A stretch of DNA of 64,000 nucleotides from Acinetobacter sp. ANC 4648 (GCF_002135345.1 NZ_NEGI01000008.1:104244-168243), one strand, 5' to 3'. Shown: positions 47,609 to 57,084, counted from the stretch's first letter. Made by a program: numbers and translations. The notes: generated by a model not told the origin, from the letters alone.

Positions 47609-49729
47609 ATGTTACCGCGAAACTTTCAAAAAACTGTGTTATTCAGTTCAATCTTATTGAATACCTCTACATTTGCCGCATTAAATGAAAATACCAAGCA
47701 AGAAACAGCAAATAATGCTATTCCACTCTTAGAAACAATCGTAGTGACCGCAAGTGGTTATGATCAAACTGTAGCTCAAGCTCCTGCTTCTATTACCGTT
47801 ATTCCTGATGAAGAACTTGAAAAACACAGCTATACCAGCTTACAAGATGCATTGCGTGATGTTGAAGGTGTCACGATTGCTGGTGGTGTTAAAGGTGAAA
47901 TCTCGATTCGGGGTATGCCTGCGGAAGGTACACTAATTTTAGTCGACGGTAGAAGATAGAATTCAACTAAGGTACTTAACCCTAAAGGCGGAAATTCTGC
48001 AGATAATCATTGGATTCCGCCGATTAGTGCTATCGAACGTATCGAAGTGGTTCGTGGCCCAATGGGTTCACGCTATGGTTCGGATGCGATGGGTGGTGTT
48101 GTTAATATTATTACTAAAAAAGTAACCGATACTTGGTCAAGTTCAATCGGTCTAGAAACCACCCTACCCACCTCAAGTAAAGAAGGTGATCAAGCTCAAG
48201 CGGATGTACAACTTTCTGGTCCATTAATTCAAGATAAACTTGGCATCCAACTTTGGGGTTATGCTAGTGGTCGTGATGAAGATAAGATTTTAGGTGGTCA
48301 AAACCAATTTAAATCCATTAACGGTACTGCACGTTTATGGTTTACACCAAATAAAGACAACGACATCATATTGGAATACCAACAACAAGACCAAGACTAC
48401 AAAGAAAGTAAAGATAAATCTGCTTCAGGTGATACCACTAAACGTGATTACAGCAAAGAAATTTTAACCTTAGCGCATACAGGTCGTTGGGAAAATTTAA
48501 CCTCAGAAGTGTCTTATACCTACGATAAAAGCAAACGTAATGCATCGACCCAAGACAATAAAACGGGTAAGTTTGTTGAAGATCAATGGCGTCCTGAAAC
48601 CAAGAATCAATTACTCGAAGCAAATTTATTTACCTCAATCGGTACCCAGCATGTGGTCAGTTTTGGTGGTACATATAAAAAAGAAGATTTAAGTTTAGGT
48701 GGACAGGCTGTTGAAGGTTCAGAAAGTTGCTCGAAAGATAGAACCAGAATTGATGCATCTGTCAGCCAATGGTCATTATTTGCTGAAGATGAGTGGCGAT
48801 TACATGATCGATTTAATTTAACCCTTGGTCTTCGCTATGACGATAATGAAATCTTTGGTAATCACCTCTCGCCTCGTATTTATGGTGTATGGCAAGTCAA
48901 TGATACTTGGACATTAAAATCCGGGGTTGCTACGGGCTTTAAAGCTCCGAGTATGCGTGAATACAATCCTGATTTTGGTAACCCACAACGTGGTGATGCA
49001 ACCACTTGGGGGAATCCAGATTTAGACTCAGAAACTTCATTAAATAAAGAGATCGGAGTTTATTTTGATAATGGTGGTCCATTTACAGGGAATATCACTG
49101 TATTTCATACTGACTATAAAGACAAAATCGCTAATACGGGATCAAAATGTTTAACTGCACCAAACGGTGAACCAACTGTCAATGTCAGTGGTAATGACTG
49201 CTGGGCAGGTAAAGATGGTAAACCAATGAGTGTCTATTTCAATGTTCCTAAGGCTGTGATGCAAGGTGTAGAACTTTCAGGTCGTTGGGAAATTACCCCA
49301 CAATGGGCACTCAAAGGCACATGGACTTTTGTTGATTCAAAAATGAAAACCGAAAATATTTCTGTTTATGGCTTCCCACTGAGCCAAGCAGATGGACTTG
49401 CTACAATCTCTACGCCAAAACATGTCGGAAGTTTACGTCTTGATTGGAAAATGGATGATCGCTTCAGTACCTATTCACGTTTAAGTTATCGTGGTGAAGA
49501 TAATCAAGGCGTCAATTGGGGTAGCGGTTCTGCTCCAATGAATGAAAGTGCTGGTGATCTATTAACTTATGATGTTGGTGGTAGTTGGCAAATTACCCCA
49601 ACTATCAGCTTAAATATGGCTATGCTGAATTTATTTGATCAACGTGTTTATGATCCAGACGTTACCACCAATTACCAATATATTGAAGAAGGTCGTCGTT
49701 TTTGGGCTGGTATGCGTATGAACTTCTAG
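47609..49729 (+). pseudogene. TonB-dependent siderophore receptor, interrupted by one amber codon
   Basis: An outer-membrane receptor of 706 codons, FepA/CirA-like. Signal peptide, then TonB box-like ETIVVTASGYDQ, and a plug domain with SITVIPDEELEKHSYTSLQD and GEISIRGMPAEGTLILVDGR. TAG at 47957-47959 follows GRR; the same frame continues NSTKVLNPKGGNSADNHWIP and ERIEVVRGPMGSRYGSDAMG, then the whole barrel to WAGMRMNF. Most relatives have Gln or similar at the stop position, so CAG to TAG is likely. Nothing else is damaged, implying a recent event, suppression or a sequence error. Confidence 0.9.
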
Positions 49730-50193
49730 ACGTTAAACGTTAAACATCCAATCAAATTAAGCCTGCTCATTGCTATTATATAGCGATGAGCAACTTCCGT
49801 TTAGATCTTGAGGATCAAGAACCTCCTGTTTCGCGTAGGAGTATTCTGTTAAATGAGGGATTGTTTAGCCTATTTCATAGTGTGAAAGTTTTATAAATAA
49901 AAATTACTAATGAGTATACGGCGTATCGCTAAGTTGAAAGATATAAAGTTTAAATACTACAAATCCATTCCCGCTATAAAATAATGCAATATGCAACATT
50001 ATGATGCATAAATTGCATTATTATTTATCAGCATTAATTTTAAAAATTATTAAATATCAATAAATTAATATTTTATATTGTTTTTTTCTTATAATCTTAT
50101 TATGCAAATCAAGAATGCATTATCTGTTTTTTGCAACATCAATATTTTACTTTCTGCAAAGCTAATTAATAAATTACTTTACAGGAAAATGGC
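49730..50193. other. Gap with hairpins and TGCAT-rich dyads
   Basis: GCTCATTGCTA and TAGCGATGAGC form a stem just after the receptor, a possible terminator without T-run. Toward the racemase gene, ATAATGCAAT (49981-49990) and ATTGCATTAT (50012-50021) form a perfect 10-bp dyad, with ATGCAT and TGCAA elements around it. This is a candidate operator for the LysR protein encoded nearby. Confidence 0.5.
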
Positions 50194-50904
50194 ATGAATA
50201 AAGCGATTGGAATATTAGGAGGTATGGGACCTCAAGCTACAGTCGATGCTATGAATAAAATTATTAAAAATACTCCTGCAAATTGTGATCAAGAACATAT
50301 TCCAGTCATCACAGTATCTATTCCTGACATTCCAGATAGAACAAAATCAATTATAAATCATGATGATAAGCCATTTGAAAAAATGAGTGAATATATTCGT
50401 ATTTTAGAAAGTGCGAATGTTGGATGCATTATTATTCCATGTAATACTGCTCATTTTTGGTTTGATCAATTACAAAAAAGTACCCATATCAAAATGATCA
50501 GTATCATTGATTCTACGGTTAATTTTATTAAAAAAAATAAGGTTAAAAAGATTTGTATTTTAGCCACATCAGCAACCATTAATGCTGAACTATATCAAAA
50601 GAAGTTAGCAGACAACCAAATTAATTTTATGATTCCTGAAGTAGCTATTCAGCAACTGGTCATGCAAAGTATTTACAAATATAAATCAGGAGAAATTATA
50701 GAATCAAAAAAAATAATGAATAATATCATTAAATTATATTATAAAAATTCTGAGGTTAAATTTCTTCTTGCTTGTACAGAGATCCCATTAATTTTGGAAG
50801 AATGGATCAAAGATTATCCAGAATTATTTATTGATGCCACTGATGTCTTAATCAGAAATGCTATTCATTGGTATAAATACGGATGGCCGACTACTTGTAG
50901 TTAA
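50194..50904 (+). CDS. Aspartate/glutamate racemase family protein
   Basis: A 236-residue cytoplasmic racemase. It starts MNKAIGILGGMGPQATVDAM, typical of the family. The two catalytic cysteines lie in IIPCNTAHFWFD near residue 86 and FLLACTEIPLIL near residue 197. AGGAAA precedes the ATG. It sits before an acidic amino-acid symporter, suggesting use or interconversion of D- and L-aspartate or glutamate. The exact substrate is not deducible. Confidence 0.9.
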   Translation: MNKAIGILGGMGPQATVDAMNKIIKNTPANCDQEHIPVITVSIPDIPDRTKSIINHDDKPFEKMSEYIRILESANVGCIIIPCNTAHFWFDQLQKSTHIKMISIIDSTVNFIKKNKVKKICILATSATINAELYQKKLADNQINFMIPEVAIQQLVMQSIYKYKSGEIIESKKIMNNIIKLYYKNSEVKFLLACTEIPLILEEWIKDYPELFIDATDVLIRNAIHWYKYGWPTTCS

Positions 50905-50917
50905 GCATTAAATTGCC

Positions 50918-50970
50918 ATGCATTTTATGCATGACCATTTGTTTTTATGCATTCACTAATGCATAAAAAC
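50918..50970. promoter_or_regulatory. Strong ATGCAT dyads between racemase and symporter
   Basis: CATGCA/TGCATG around 50918-50933 is followed by a perfect 13-bp inverted repeat: GTTTTTATGCATT (50941-50953) and AATGCATAAAAAC (50958-50970) with loop CACT. The shared ATGCAT core with the dyad before the racemase suggests a protein-binding site; it could alternatively act as an attenuating hairpin. Confidence 0.55.
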
Positions 50971-51022
50971 TGTCATAACTAATAAAAGACATTTAGTTCT
51001 TCAGTAATTTAGTGAGTGTGAT

Positions 51023-52321
51023 ATGAAAAAGGAAATGACTGTTCGCTATGTATTAATAGCCATATTTCTAGGCGCAACGATTGGACTTCTATGCCACTAT
51101 TTGGCATCTACTCCTGAACAGGCAAAAGAAATTTCGTCGTATTTCAATCTTTTGACGGATATTTTTCTTCGATTGATTAAAATGATTATTGCTCCATTAA
51201 TATTCTCAACAATTGTTGTGGGAATTGTATCGATGGGTAATTCTTCATCTATTGGTAAAATTACCTTTAAAGCTATGGGGTGGTTCATCACCGCCTCTTT
51301 TATTTCTCTCGGTCTAGGAATGCTTTTCGCGAATATATTTCAACCTGGAGTCGGTTTAAATCTCACAGTTGAACATACGACGAATGTACTGACATCTTCA
51401 ATTAACACAGATAATTTTTCTCTAAATGGGTTTATTACTCATTTATTTCCACGAAGCTTTGCTGAAGCAATGGCAAATAATGAAATTTTACAAATCCTGA
51501 TTTTTTCAATATTCTTCGGTAAAGCTTTGAGTTTTGTAAATAATCAATATTCATCTGTAATTTTTAAAATAGTTGAAGAACTTAGCCATATTATGTTCAA
51601 AATTACAGAATATGTTATGAAGTTTGCACCTGTAGCGGCCTTCTCAGCGATCGCTTCTGCAATCACAGTACAAGGCGTAGCTGTATTTGTAAATTATGCA
51701 ACTTTTCTAGGTTCATTCTTTCTTGCATTAGCCATTTTGCTCATAATTTTATTTTCAGTGGCTTATATTTTTCTCAGAAAAGATACATTTAAATTGGCAA
51801 AACTTATTCGTGAACCTGTCATGCTAGCTTTTGTCACTACCAGTAGTGAATCTGCGTATCCTAAAACAATGGATGCATTGAATAAATTTGGTGTACCTAA
51901 ACAGGTCACAAGCTTTGTACTTCCTCTCGGTTACTCATTTAACTTAGATGGTTCAATGATGTATGCATCATTTGCTATTTTATTTATTGCTCAGGCTTAC
52001 AATATTGATTTAAGTATTACACAGCAAATCCTGATTTTATTAACGCTAATGATTACCAGTAAAGGGATCGCGGGTGTTTCTAAAGCTTCAATTGTTGTTG
52101 TCGCAGCAACTTTAAGTTTATTTAAGCTTCCTGAAGCTGGATTATTACTAATACTCGCTATTGACCAATTCTTAGATATGGGACGCACTGCGACAAATGT
52201 TGTTGGAAATAGTATTGCTACAGCAGTAATCGCAAAAACCACTCAATTAGATGAACTTAAACAAGAAATCAATATGGATATTGATGAAAAAATTATCGTT
52301 TCATATGAACAAAAAGCCTAA
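51023..52321 (+). CDS. Glutamate/aspartate (dicarboxylate) symporter, DAACS family
   Basis: A 432-residue inner-membrane transporter of the GltP/DctA type. The first hairpin motif is TTSSESAYPKTMDAL, then GYSFNLDGSMMYAS (the NLDG cation site) and the DQFLDMGRTATNVVGNS substrate helix. Arginine in DMGRT favours acidic amino acids or C4-dicarboxylates. It lies downstream of the racemase and is probably in the same regulon. A terminator hairpin follows. Confidence 0.92.
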   Translation: MKKEMTVRYVLIAIFLGATIGLLCHYLASTPEQAKEISSYFNLLTDIFLRLIKMIIAPLIFSTIVVGIVSMGNSSSIGKITFKAMGWFITASFISLGLGMLFANIFQPGVGLNLTVEHTTNVLTSSINTDNFSLNGFITHLFPRSFAEAMANNEILQILIFSIFFGKALSFVNNQYSSVIFKIVEELSHIMFKITEYVMKFAPVAAFSAIASAITVQGVAVFVNYATFLGSFFLALAILLIILFSVAYIFLRKDTFKLAKLIREPVMLAFVTTSSESAYPKTMDALNKFGVPKQVTSFVLPLGYSFNLDGSMMYASFAILFIAQAYNIDLSITQQILILLTLMITSKGIAGVSKASIVVVAATLSLFKLPEAGLLLILAIDQFLDMGRTATNVVGNSIATAVIAKTTQLDELKQEINMDIDEKIIVSYEQKA

Positions 52322-52340
52322 TATTTGCCAAATTTTTAAG

Positions 52341-52372
52341 AAAGTAGATTTTAAGTAATCTACTTTCTTTTT
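52341..52372. terminator. Convergent terminator symporter / LysR gene
   Basis: AAAGTAGATT (52341-52350) pairs with AATCTACTTT (52357-52366) and is followed by CTTTTTT. It lies between the converging symporter and lysR genes. Confidence 0.85.
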
Positions 52373-53268
52373 TATGCAATTGTCCAATCAATCGCTTTAA
52401 TAAAATTCCATAAACCTTCTGATGCTGCATTCAATCTTGAGCTACTTCTATATAAATAAATATCAACGGACAAAACAGATTCTTTCAAAGGAATAATAAT
52501 CAATTCATTTTTTTTTAGTTCTTCTTGAATACTATAATCGGGTAACCAGCCTATTCCAAACCCTCCCTTAATCATATCTTTGAGCAAAATACTCATTGAA
52601 GAAACAAACGTAGTATTAAAATATTCGGACTGACTATCCTGAAGAAACTTATTTACCTTTTTGCCCATATAACTATCATCTGTATAGTTCATTAGTGGTA
52701 AGGAGCTATCTTCTAAAGAAAATTTTGGGCGTCCAATTTGATTTGGAGCTGTAACCAAATATAGTTTAGCCGAGAAAATTTTATGACATAAGAACTGCGG
52801 ATTCATAAGCTCATCATCATAAAACGATGCAATAAAATCACATTTCCCATTCCGAAGGTAATCCACTGTTTCATTTACATTAATGGCTTCAACATGGAAA
52901 ACTTTTTCTTGATAGTTCTTCAAATTCCCTAGGATTTTAGGGAAAATATGACCAGCTAAAGAATGTGCGGAAGCAATAGTAACCTTGCTTCTTATGTTGT
53001 CGGCACCTTTAATTTTATCAATATTGTACTCAAAATCATCAAGAAAACTCCTTGCATGTAAAATGAAAAGTTTTCCTTTTTCAGTTAATTGTAGAGGTGA
53101 GGCATCTCTATTAAACACTTCAAAGCCCAAAGTACTTTCTAACGTTTGAATACGTCTGCTCAAAGAAGATTGTGAAATATTCCTCATATCAGCTGCTATA
53201 GTAAAATTTCGATATTTTTCTAAAACAATAAGATCATACAGCCATTTCAATTCAATATTTTGTATCAA
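52372..53268 (-). CDS. LysR-family transcriptional regulator
   Basis: A 298-residue regulator with the LysR helix-turn-helix (NFTIAADMRNISQSSLSRRI then QTLESTLGFEVFNRD) and a periplasmic-binding-like effector domain. It converges with the symporter gene, so it does not share a promoter with it. Control of the racemase and symporter genes is plausible from proximity and from the dyads there. The effector is unknown. Confidence 0.88.
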   Translation of the reverse strand: MIQNIELKWLYDLIVLEKYRNFTIAADMRNISQSSLSRRIQTLESTLGFEVFNRDASPLQLTEKGKLFILHARSFLDDFEYNIDKIKGADNIRSKVTIASAHSLAGHIFPKILGNLKNYQEKVFHVEAINVNETVDYLRNGKCDFIASFYDDELMNPQFLCHKIFSAKLYLVTAPNQIGRPKFSLEDSSLPLMNYTDDSYMGKKVNKFLQDSQSEYFNTTFVSSMSILLKDMIKGGFGIGWLPDYSIQEELKKNELIIIPLKESVLSVDIYLYRSSSRLNAASEGLWNFIKAIDWTIA

Positions 53269-53374
53269 GTACTTTCACCATTATTCATTAAGACTTTTAT
53301 TCAAAAATATTTAAGGCTCTTATTCAAAGAAAATCAACCTAATAATTACTATAAGCTATTTTAAATTTTTCTAA

Positions 53375-53402
53375 AATTAACATAATACACTGTATGCGAA
53401 AT
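53375..53402 (-). other. XerC/XerD (pdif-like) site 1
   Basis: On the minus strand: XerC arm ATTTCGCATAC, spacer AGTGTA, XerD arm TTATGTTAATT. The 11-6-11 layout and both arms agree closely with Acinetobacter pdif sites. Confidence 0.75.
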
Positions 53403-53446
53403 TTAAAAATCGAGTCTATATTTTTTGATTTATAGATTTTTTTTAA

Positions 53447-53474
53447 ATTTCATGTAATTCCCATTATGTTAAAT
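53447..53474 (+). other. XerC/XerD (pdif-like) site 2
   Basis: On the plus strand: XerC-like arm ATTTCATGTAA, spacer TTCCCA, XerD arm TTATGTTAAAT. The XerD arm is identical to that of the dif candidate; the XerC arm is weaker. It is inverted relative to sites 1 and 3. Confidence 0.7.
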
Positions 53475-53563
53475 AAGTTTAAAATTCTTAATAGAAGTTT
53501 TTATTCTACCAATTTTTAAAATGTTAGGATGAAAAATAATAAACTTATTTATTGAGAATAGGC

Positions 53564-53923
53564 ATGTCAGAAAATACACTTTTAGCTAAATTATCAATTA
53601 ATTATATCGAATTTAATGTATTTAAGATTGCACGGAGCAAAACATTCTTTCAGCAGCTTGGTTAGACATTTATCGATGATGGTGATGCATACTGCGAATT
53701 TAATTCTGGCACTTTAAAAAATGGCTTCAGCTTAAGTGATGCAGTTAAAGTAGAGGGAGCTGCTCTGATTATTTTATATAGTTTAGATTTAGAGCATAGC
53801 TTGAAACTAGTGAGTCAAGCAGGAGGAGTTATTACAAAAGAAATTTTTAGTTTTCCGGATTGGAAACATTTCCATTTCCAAGATCTAGATGATTATGAAC
53901 TAGCTATTTGGTCAGATCAATAA
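53564..53923 (+). pseudogene. VOC (glyoxalase-fold) family protein, amber-interrupted
   Basis: A 119-codon frame encodes a vicinal-oxygen-chelate protein. It begins MSENTLLAKLSINYIEFNVF and ends with the family's terminal strand pattern FPDWKHFHFQDLDDYELAIW followed by SDQ. Codon 34 (53663-53665) is TAG, after FFQQLG, where relatives commonly have Trp. No other damage is seen. A weak purine-rich stretch precedes the ATG. It is the first cargo gene between XerC/XerD sites 2 and 3. Related proteins serve as bleomycin-type resistance or small-molecule binding proteins. Confidence 0.8.
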
Positions 53924-54443
53924 ATTGATAAAATCAATCTAACACACCTTATAATAAATCTAAAATAATAGCCTTAAATATTTATTTTTATTGTATTATT
54001 TATATTTAATTCAGTGATAAATACAATTTTAAGAAACCTAGATAACTAAAGGTTATTCACGATTTTTTCTTTATGATAGATAAAAAATAGTCAATTATAC
54101 GAAATTAAAAATGGGAGGCTTAGTATCCATTCTACTAATTTTTTGATAATTTCGTATTATGATGTTGGGCTAGCTAGTATTTCCAAAACAAGCCAATCAT
54201 TCAGGTATTGGAATCATTGACTTAAACAGGATTCAGGTTACTTTGATAAAATCCTCATTTCTGATCAATTTAAAATTTCGCACCAGAAAAATCTGCCTAG
54301 AAGTTTACATTTTAACTATGAAATGAAAATTAACCTTAATTTAATTGAAAATTCACAGAATAAGTCTTATTTTTTCATATAAAAACAATGGTATAGAATT
54401 TGCTTAATCACTGAGACAGCCTTCCCTTTTCAGGATCATCTCA
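53924..54443. other. Gap with an 11-bp inverted repeat before the amidase gene
   Basis: No gene. ATACGAAATTA (54097-54107) and TAATTTCGTAT (54147-54157) are perfect 11-bp inverted repeats with a 39-base loop. The right arm resembles a XerC half site, but no XerD half accompanies either arm. The amidase promoter should lie at 54360-54420. Confidence 0.5.
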
Positions 54444-56117
54444 ATGCAAATTTTTCATAAAACACTATTATGCTTTTCTCTTACAATGCTACTTGCGGCT
54501 TGTAATGACTCAGATGATAAAACAACTGACCCTAAAATTGATCCGGTACCATTTAATCCAGTTGAAGCATCAATTTCAGATGTTCATAAATCTATTTTAA
54601 GTCATGGGGCAAGTTGTGTTCAAGTTGTACAAAGCTATTTAGACCGTATAAATGCATACGATAAACAAGGTCCTACTTTAAATAGTATTATCACTATTAA
54701 TCCGAATGCACTTAAAGATGCACAAGCATTAGATGATTATTTTAAACAATCTGGTAAATTAAAAGGTGCACTACATTGTGTTACTGTTTTACCTAAAGAT
54801 AATATTGATACACTAGACATGCCGAATACTGGCGGTTCAGTCGCACTTGCCAATAATATACCTGTAGATGATGCATTCATTATTAAACGTGTTCGTGAAC
54901 AAGGTGGCATCATTCTGGGCAAAGCAAATTTAGATGAATTCGCATTTGGTTTTGGTGGGAAGTCGAGTCATCCAAATGCGGGACAAGTTAAAAATGTATA
55001 CGACTTAACCAAAGGTCCAGGAGGCTCTTCGGCTGGTACTGGAGCAGCAATTTCTGCAAGTTTAGCACTCATTGGTATTGGTACTGATACTGGCGGATCA
55101 ATTCGAGTACCATCAGCAGTTCAAGGTTTAGTTGGACTCCGACCATCACTTCGCTTAGTGAGCCAAGATGGTATTATTCCTCTTGCACCAACACAAGATA
55201 CTGCAGGCCCAATGTGCAGAAAAGCAATGGATTGTGCAGTTCTAATGGATAGTTTAGTCGGTTTCGATATGGCTAGTTCATCTAACCAAAGAAGTAGTTA
55301 CGAAAGAACATCTGCACTGATTAATTCGGAAACTACTTACCGCGCTTTAACTCAGCAACCGACTAGCTATGTTCCTAACAATTCTGTCAGTTTAGTTGGA
55401 AAACGTATTGGTTTAGTCAGAGCCCTTTATGCTCAACCTAATTCCGCTGGTGAATTGTCAGAGGATGGAAAATTAGTCAATGCATCTATTGACGAAGCTG
55501 TAGCAAAATTACGGGCGGCTGGTGCAATTGTTGAAGATGTCGAAATTAATGATTTATCAACTATTTTGAGTCACTACTCAAGTCTTTCCAGCTATGAATT
55601 CAAAACATCTCTTACTGAATATTTAAAGACTACTGCTAGCATTTATCGATCATATCAAGATCTATTAGGCAGCAATTTAATGATTTCCACTTTTTCAAAC
55701 TACGATAGAGATACTACAACTGAATCCTTTGTTGCAGGATACGAGCTCAATACCACTGAGCGTAGTCCTTATGTGCGATCAAGAATGAGGGCAGCTTTAG
55801 AAAATACACAACTCAATGGAATAGTTAAAGGAATCAAATATGATGCTTTAGCTTATCCAGCGATTACGGGACTTGCTGCTAATCTTGGTTCGAGCCCAAC
55901 GACAGGAACCAATAATCGACTGAGCCCATTTAGTGGTTTTCCTGCTATTTCAATGCCTTCAAGTTCAGTTACATCTAGCCGTAGTCAATATCCAATGAAC
56001 GTTAATATTGAATTCATTGCTCGAGAGTTTGATGAAGCGACATTGCTGAATATTGCAGTAGCATTTGAAAAAGTAAATCCTGCGCGTCAAGTTTCGACAC
56101 ATACACCAGCACTGTAA
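54444..56117 (+). CDS. Amidase-signature family lipoprotein
   Basis: A 557-residue envelope enzyme. The N-terminus is a lipoprotein signal with lipobox LLAAC (Cys20), followed by an acidic Asp-rich linker. The amidase core shows the catalytic lysine in VLPKDNIDT, the Gly/Ser-rich GPGGSSAGTGAAIS segment and the nucleophile loop GTDTGGSIRVPSAV. The Ser-cisSer-Lys triad is thus complete. It hydrolyses amides in the envelope; substrate unknown. Aspartate after the lipid-modified cysteine is absent (Cys-Asn-Asp), so outer-membrane sorting is likely. It lies between opposed XerC/XerD sites. Confidence 0.88.
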   Translation: MQIFHKTLLCFSLTMLLAACNDSDDKTTDPKIDPVPFNPVEASISDVHKSILSHGASCVQVVQSYLDRINAYDKQGPTLNSIITINPNALKDAQALDDYFKQSGKLKGALHCVTVLPKDNIDTLDMPNTGGSVALANNIPVDDAFIIKRVREQGGIILGKANLDEFAFGFGGKSSHPNAGQVKNVYDLTKGPGGSSAGTGAAISASLALIGIGTDTGGSIRVPSAVQGLVGLRPSLRLVSQDGIIPLAPTQDTAGPMCRKAMDCAVLMDSLVGFDMASSSNQRSSYERTSALINSETTYRALTQQPTSYVPNNSVSLVGKRIGLVRALYAQPNSAGELSEDGKLVNASIDEAVAKLRAAGAIVEDVEINDLSTILSHYSSLSSYEFKTSLTEYLKTTASIYRSYQDLLGSNLMISTFSNYDRDTTTESFVAGYELNTTERSPYVRSRMRAALENTQLNGIVKGIKYDALAYPAITGLAANLGSSPTTGTNNRLSPFSGFPAISMPSSSVTSSRSQYPMNVNIEFIAREFDEATLLNIAVAFEKVNPARQVSTHTPAL

Positions 56118-56306
56118 AATTATTTTATCTAACTCGAATCGTAGATAAGAAATTGACTTGAAAAAATAGGACTAGAGCTATCAGTTGAGTTACCATACAA
56201 AACTTATGGCACTAGTCCTTATGTTTGATAGTACCCAACTATTTTGTGTAGTTGCTGCTTTCTTTCTAAAATTTAAGAGAACTTATATAAGAAATTATAA
56301 TATTCT
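56118..56306. other. Short gap after the amidase gene
   Basis: Contains ACTAGTCC/GGACTAG inverted elements around 56169 and 56213 (GGACTAGAGC and CACTAGTCC). These may act as a terminator for the amidase gene. No coding sequence is seen. Confidence 0.4.
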
Positions 56307-56334
56307 ATCTAACATAAAATCTCTTATGCGAAAA
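56307..56334 (-). other. XerC/XerD (pdif-like) site 3
   Basis: On the minus strand: XerC arm TTTTCGCATAA, spacer GAGATT, XerD arm TTATGTTAGAT. It closes the segment that begins at site 2 and lies 14 bases from prophage debris. Confidence 0.75.
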
Positions 56335-56347
56335 GTCCTCTAAAGGA

Positions 56348-56485
56348 CTAGCTTAAACAACTCTTTTTCAACTTACGCCGATTCACCAAACCCTGCAACG
56401 TTCGACCTCTTGCCTTCACCCGTACATCAAACTGATTGGTAGCAAGGTTACTAATCATTGTTAAGACTTCATGTGCTTTTGACTA
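56348..56485 (-). pseudogene. Phage-type protein fragment
   Basis: Minus-strand translation reads SKAHEVLTMISNLATNQFDV then RVKARGRTLQGLVNRRKLKK, ending SCLS at a TAG. The basic tail looks like a nucleic-acid-binding or phage structural C-terminus, but I do not know the family. There is no start codon; it is a remnant cut off near XerC/XerD site 3. Confidence 0.45.
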
Positions 56486-56489
56486 AACA

Positions 56490-56693
56490 TTAAAAGCCTT
56501 TAAGAGTAGTTTTAGCAGCTTCTTTGGCTTCACGATGTGTCTTAGCCTCTGCATTTAAAGAACTGATTTTTTATACTGCATGTGCAGCATCAAAACCGAC
56601 TTCGTTCCTATCATCATGAATATAAATAGGAAGCCCTTGCTCATTCACTTCCGCATAGGTTTTACCATCAACAGTGATAGTTTTGATTTTCAT
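56490..56693 (-). pseudogene. Phage scaffold-like protein remnant (DUF6651-like)
   Basis: From an ATG at 56693 the minus strand encodes MKIKTITVDGKTYAEVNEQG then LPIYIHDDRNEVGFDAAHAV, an in-frame TAA, and KISSLNAEAKTHREAKEAAK ending KGF. The order (short beta start, then a charged coiled coil) matches phage capsid scaffold-like proteins annotated as DUF6651. The stop and early end show decay. Confidence 0.65.
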
Positions 56694-56768
56694 AGGTTTA
56701 GGTTTCTATCATATTTAAGTCAGCATCCGCTCATTACGCTGTCCGTATCCACTTTCAGCAGGCAATAA

Positions 56769-56790
56769 AAAACCGCCTCTTGGCGGTAGT
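56769..56790. terminator. Terminator-like hairpin
   Basis: AACCGCC and GGCGGTA-type arms with loop TCTT lie between A-rich and T-rich flanks, fitting a terminator after the small gene at 56806-56994 on the minus strand. Confidence 0.55.
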
Positions 56791-56805
56791 TAGTTTTTTA
56801 ATTTC

Positions 56806-56994
56806 TTACTCAATCAGCTTTAGTTCAATGATTGCGAACTCGTATCCTTCTGATTCGACAGTCTTGTTTAATATTTTTAAATGGCTCACAGCAGCTTCTC
56901 TAGAAGTGAAAAGACCTATGTTAACCACATTGTGTTCACGCCCATTTTCAACATCTAATTCAAATGTTTTAAGGTAAAAATAAGTCTTACTCAT
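56806..56994 (-). CDS. Small hypothetical protein, probably phage-derived
   Basis: A 62-residue protein starting at the ATG at 56994 (MSKTYFYLKTFELDVENG), chosen for the AGGAG ribosome-binding site eight bases upstream. It has alternating strands and one helix (SREAAVSHLKILNKTV). No family is recognised. It lies within prophage debris and looks intact. Confidence 0.6.
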   Translation of the reverse strand: MSKTYFYLKTFELDVENGREHNVVNIGLFTSREAAVSHLKILNKTVESEGYEFAIIELKLIE

Positions 56995-57084
56995 GCTCAA
57001 AACTCCTATACTCTTAGATAACCTAAAGTATTCATAAAATGAAATTAGCATACAAAATGAAGGTTCTATTTAGGTTATTTGTAA

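Larger units (their letters stand above)
53269..53563. other. Promoter gap of lysR with two XerC/XerD sites
   Basis: AT-rich, no gene. It contains the opposed recombination sites at 53375-53402 and 53447-53474, 44 bases apart. A weak AGGAT-like signal occurs just before the VOC pseudogene. Confidence 0.6.

Noticed and set aside
54093..54160. Two XerC-like arms as a further pdif site
   Set aside because: Neither TATACGAAAT-type arm has a XerD arm at the right distance; kept only as an inverted repeat.
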